From NCBI RefSeq assembly GCF_021462225.1, contig NC_061802.1, positions 5,785,859-5,849,858 on the forward strand: 64,000 nt of DNA, given 5' to 3'. The position numbers and the translations under genes are program-made. Positions 61,701-64,000 of this stretch are shown here, piece after piece. Numbering within the stretch: the first letter of the stretch is position 1; every line of letters begins with the position of its first letter. This stretch comes from Girardinichthys multiradiatus. Lineage: Eukaryota; Chordata; Actinopteri; Cyprinodontiformes; Goodeidae. Below the pieces are notes generated by a model. The model did no database searches. It saw only the letters and a program-made list of their open reading frames with translations, and had not been told where the DNA came from.

Positions 61701-62241
61701 ATCTAATAAAGAATCTGAAATGCTGTCATGTTGTTTAAGTATTCATACCTCATAGTAATTACTGAGATAAGTGAGTTAAAAAAAATAGGAGTCAGGTACG
61801 TACCTTCCTGCTGCACGACAGGTTGGTATGTAAGGAGAATCTCCTCCTGGTCAGCTGTTCAAAGAGAAATGAAGGAAACTTTAAAAGGCATATTCATCAT
61901 ACATCTTACACCACAACAAACCCTTACCCATTTCTACTTATGGAAAAAACTTCCCCAGCAGCTCTGGAAAAGTAGAGAGATGTGACTTGCACACAAACCC
62001 AGCATGCACATAATCACAGCACAAGAAAACACACATACATGTGTACATGACACACAGCAAGCGCACACAGAGAAACCCACAACCACAAACAAACAAAATG
62101 AAAAAAAAACAAAAAAACAGTAGAGGATGTAGAGTCAGCTGCAACAGAGAAAGGGTAGAGGAGAGAAGAAAAAGAAGACAGAGGAGGGTCTACACTTACA
62201 GGAACTACTCTCACTATCACTGGTGCCAGAGGTTACCAGCG
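55787..62241 (-). CDS. dlg1: Disks large homologue 1 (SAP97), C-terminal exons
   Basis: A MAGUK scaffold at cell junctions and synapses. Visible coding exons on the minus strand are 62200-62241, 61804-61854, 58573-58674, 58031-58203, 57838-57947, 56264-56355 and 55787-55893, with matching phases and GT/AG ends. They encode about 225 residues: the end of the variable HOOK region ([12 protein letters not shown]), a linker ([16 protein letters not shown]), the whole guanylate-kinase-like domain ([43 protein letters not shown]) and the C-terminus [11 protein letters not shown]. The GK domain binds phosphopeptides rather than making GDP. PDZ, SH3 and L27 exons lie beyond the right edge. Among paralogues, dlg1 is chosen because meltf and ncbp2 are its neighbours in human 3q29. 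An AATAAA overlaps the stop codon at about 55783-55788. Confidence 0.95.
56650..57465 (-). mobile_element. Tc1-like transposon relic in a dlg1 intron
   Basis: The wording of a common fish Tc1 type runs the length of the block in reverse orientation: TTTGGTCTCATTAAACCAGAGC, TTGTGGAGTGCACAACTAATAC, CACTGTGAGATGTTCAAAGC, GACTAATTAGGTGACTTCTG and TTTGTGTTGGCCTGTCACAT near its end at 57460. Full of stops. It lies in the intron between coding exons 56264-56355 and 57838-57947. Confidence 0.75.
59348..60978 (-). mobile_element. Tc1-like transposon, DD38E type, in a dlg1 intron
   Basis: A 1631-bp element with TA duplications at 59346-59347 and 60979-60980. The inverted ends start CAGTCCAGACCAAACGTTTG and extend for roughly 270 bases (59348-59620 against 60705-60978), far into the transposase coding region. 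The arms differ at only a few per cent of positions. The transposase reads in the same direction as dlg1 (minus strand). Confidence 0.95.
59511..60563 (-). pseudogene. DD38E Tc1-family transposase, one premature stop
   Basis: The frame is open from ATG 60563 ([15 protein letters not shown]) to a TGA at 59667-59669, then continues in frame to TAA at 59511-59513. Residues 1-110 form the two helix-turn-helix domains, with an AT-hook-like RPRKGRPR at 55-62. Catalytic residues are Asp157 (LWSDESTF), Asp247 ([11 protein letters not shown]) and Glu286 ([11 protein letters not shown]). There are 38 residues between the last two, which defines the DD38E group (called Intruder). All three catalytic acids survive. 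The stop removes the C-terminal 50 or so residues, so activity is unlikely. An upstream Met at 60653 belongs to the terminal repeat and is not the start. Confidence 0.93.
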
Positions 62242-62361
62242 CTGGAAGGACAAGACAGGTCAGAGTCAACACACACACATCTACACTATTACATACACAC
62301 ACATTCTTGCTATCACACAGGAACACAAACACAACCACTACCTATTAAGATAGGATTTAAA

Positions 62362-62584
62362 CCAGACCTTCTTTGTGTTTTTCCCTTGAAAACATTTTGA
62401 CACCTATCCAGGAGTCTTTGTCAATTCTGGAGGTTCGCAGTTGAGCAACCTGGAGCACCCAGGAGCAACTTGGAGCTTAGGAGCAGTTCGCAAACTCCAG
62501 ATTGCTCAACTGTGAGCCTCCAGAGTTGATATAGACACTTGGATAGGTATTGAAATGTTTTAAAGGGAAAACAACAAAATCTGG
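62362..62584. repeat. Long foldback (inverted repeat) in a dlg1 intron
   Basis: Left arm 62362-62455 and right arm 62495-62584 are imperfect reverse complements over about 90 bases (left end CCAGACCTTCTTTGTG, right end CAAAATCTGG), with a 39-base loop. It lies 120 bases upstream, in transcript direction, of the HOOK exon at 62200-62241. It may be a foldback transposon (MITE); no coding capacity and no clear target duplication. Confidence 0.8.
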
Positions 62585-62599
62585 TTGCCTCCAATTAAA

Positions 62600-63605
62600 G
62601 CCTGTTGAAATTGCCATGACTCAAATGACACTTCACAGGCAACTTTTATTCATAAAATGTTCCATATTCATCCACCTTTTTTCTAGTGGCACAACAATTA
62701 TAAGGTCAAAATTACAGATGTAATTAGCTATTTTTCAGCTTGATCAGCCCTCATTGTTGACCGGCTGTAGCTCAAAAGTCAGATCTATTTTGATCAGTAA
62801 ATAATACCACGCTTAGGTACAAAAGAGCAACAGAGAATGATACTTTCAGCAGATAATAGGAAGGCTGAACATATCCCTTTGAGCTTTTAACCTTTGTTGT
62901 GGAACATGCAGCATATGACAAAGTTGGCAGCCTTTTGGAAATCTCACAGTTAAGGGAAAGATCTACATTCTCTATGATAAACACAAAAGAGTGCTGTTTT
63001 AGTAATGCTAGCCAGGTACAAAAGAGCAAGACAGAACAATAAAATCACTTATTTAAAAAGTTAACGTCAGTTTAGAATGTCAACTTCATGATCATTTTAC
63101 AACTTACTGTTTTGGTAAAGTCTTCTTTTACAGCAGCTTGTATTAGGAACACAACACTGTTCCTAATATAAATAATTAATGATTTCTAACAGGTGGAAGG
63201 TTAAAACACATGATGAATGCTGTTTCTAAATGTTATATTATTATCCTTAAAATCAGCAGGCCAAAGCTTATGAAAAATTAGTAATCCAGTCCATACTATA
63301 GTAGTCTCCACAGGACTATGCTACAAAGCCAAGGCTGTATTCAAAGCAGTGAGAGAGAGCCTTTGGGTTACGCAGCTGTAATAAGAGATGATTTATTTGA
63401 TTTATTTGCTTTTCAGTCCAGACCTCCAGTTTGCAAATGTAGCTTTCCTTTTTTGAATCTTGAGCCTCAGGTGAAAAGACAACAAACTTGAGAGGCTGAC
63501 TTTTTACAACTAACAGCAATTCTGCATAAAATCTGCAGATATTTTACAATGATCTGCAGAAAATTAAAAGTGCCAGTAGAACATACTAGACACATAAATT
63601 ATGTT
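62600..63605. other. dlg1 intron, nothing recognised
   Basis: No exon of the dlg1 SH3 or HOOK region could be found on the minus strand here, so this appears to be intron. Confidence 0.5.
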
Positions 63606-63665
63606 CATTTATATAGTGCCAATTCACAACAAATGCCATATAAAGCCACTTTACAAAACTCTGTG
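63606..63665 (+). repeat. Dispersed teleost repeat, fragment
   Basis: TTTATATAGTGCCAATTCACAAC followed by CCACTTTACAAAA matches the first block of the repeats at 24600 and 28346. Confidence 0.55.
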
Positions 63666-63970
63666 TTGCAAGACTTTAGATATATTTAGTTTAAACTACT
63701 ACACGTAATCAAAAACAAACAAAGCAGAAGATGTTTTAGGAATATTGGAAAAAATAAATCTGGTTGGATGAAAGCAAAATGATTGGTATAAGTTTTATCA
63801 CTAAAATACCACTTAAACTATAAAACTAGACAACGAACTGATTAACTGGAAATTGTTTTGGGGGGTTATCATAGGCTTTTCTCTATGGCAATAGACAAAA
63901 CTATCTTATCACTGAATAACATGAAAAACTAGTCAGCCATTGCTTCTGGAAAATCAGTTACATATAGTGA

Positions 63971-63989
63971 CCAGTAGGTGTCAGTAATG
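63971..63989 (+). promoter_or_regulatory. CTCF-like core, possible LINE-tail copy cut by the window edge
   Basis: CCAGTAGGTGTCAGTAATG resembles CCAGCAGGTGGCAGTAATG at 27003 and the LINE-tail motif at 22507. Only about 10 bases follow before the window ends, so its context is unknown. Confidence 0.35.
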
Positions 63990-64000
63990 GTTAGGTTACG

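Overview
The window is a stretch of nuclear DNA from a ray-finned (teleost) fish. The evidence is vertebrate genes split by GT/AG introns, plus AT-rich intergenic DNA full of typical fish mobile elements: several Tc1-like DNA transposons and LINEs of L2, Rex1, RTE and I/Nimb type. The species cannot be named from the sequence alone.

Five host genes can be read. From left to right they are: ncbp2 (minus, 13523-19903; cap-binding protein CBP20; 5 coding exons, all phases agree, 164 aa); fkbp2 (minus, 23648-24064; ER peptidyl-prolyl isomerase, a single uninterrupted exon of 138 aa); ncbp2as2 (plus, 27271-27576; 101-aa small conserved protein); meltf (minus, 32727-45542; melanotransferrin; 16 coding exons, 723 aa, with signal peptide and C-terminal GPI-type tail); and the 3' part of dlg1 (minus, 55787-62241 and continuing past the right edge; end of the HOOK region, whole GK domain and C-terminus). 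The order ncbp2 - ncbp2as2 - meltf - dlg1 is the gene order of human 3q29. fkbp2 is the foreign member, and no pigz was seen between ncbp2as2 and meltf. The genes do not form one pathway; they are linked by ancestral synteny.

Mobile DNA fills the rest. 0-3 kb: L2 and Rex1 fragments and a broken DD34E Tc1 element. 5.3-8 kb: Tc1 relics. 9.4-11 kb: a complete Tc1 element with an intact 334-codon transposase and ~200-bp terminal inverted repeats. 13.6-17.5 kb: three Tc1-type elements stacked inside ncbp2 intron 4, one of them DD36E with a single nonsense codon. 22 kb: I/Nimb LINE tail. 25-31 kb: relics. 37.9-41.8 kb: an old LINE and an RTE-type LINE with a 13-bp target duplication, both inside meltf intron 7. 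49.8-51.5 kb: Rex1-type LINE. 59.3-61 kb: a DD38E Tc1 relative in a dlg1 intron. 62.4 kb: a ~90-bp-arm foldback in the same gene.

The observations most worth checking are: (1) meltf appears to have a ruined N-lobe iron site (Asp to Phe, His to Arg) and a complete C-lobe site, the reverse of the mammalian protein; (2) the intronless fkbp2 sits inside an otherwise conserved synteny block; (3) DD34E, DD36E and DD38E Tc1 relatives lie together, including one intact copy; (4) there is an orphan terminal exon at 21.0-21.1 kb; (5) there is a long foldback next to the HOOK exon of dlg1.
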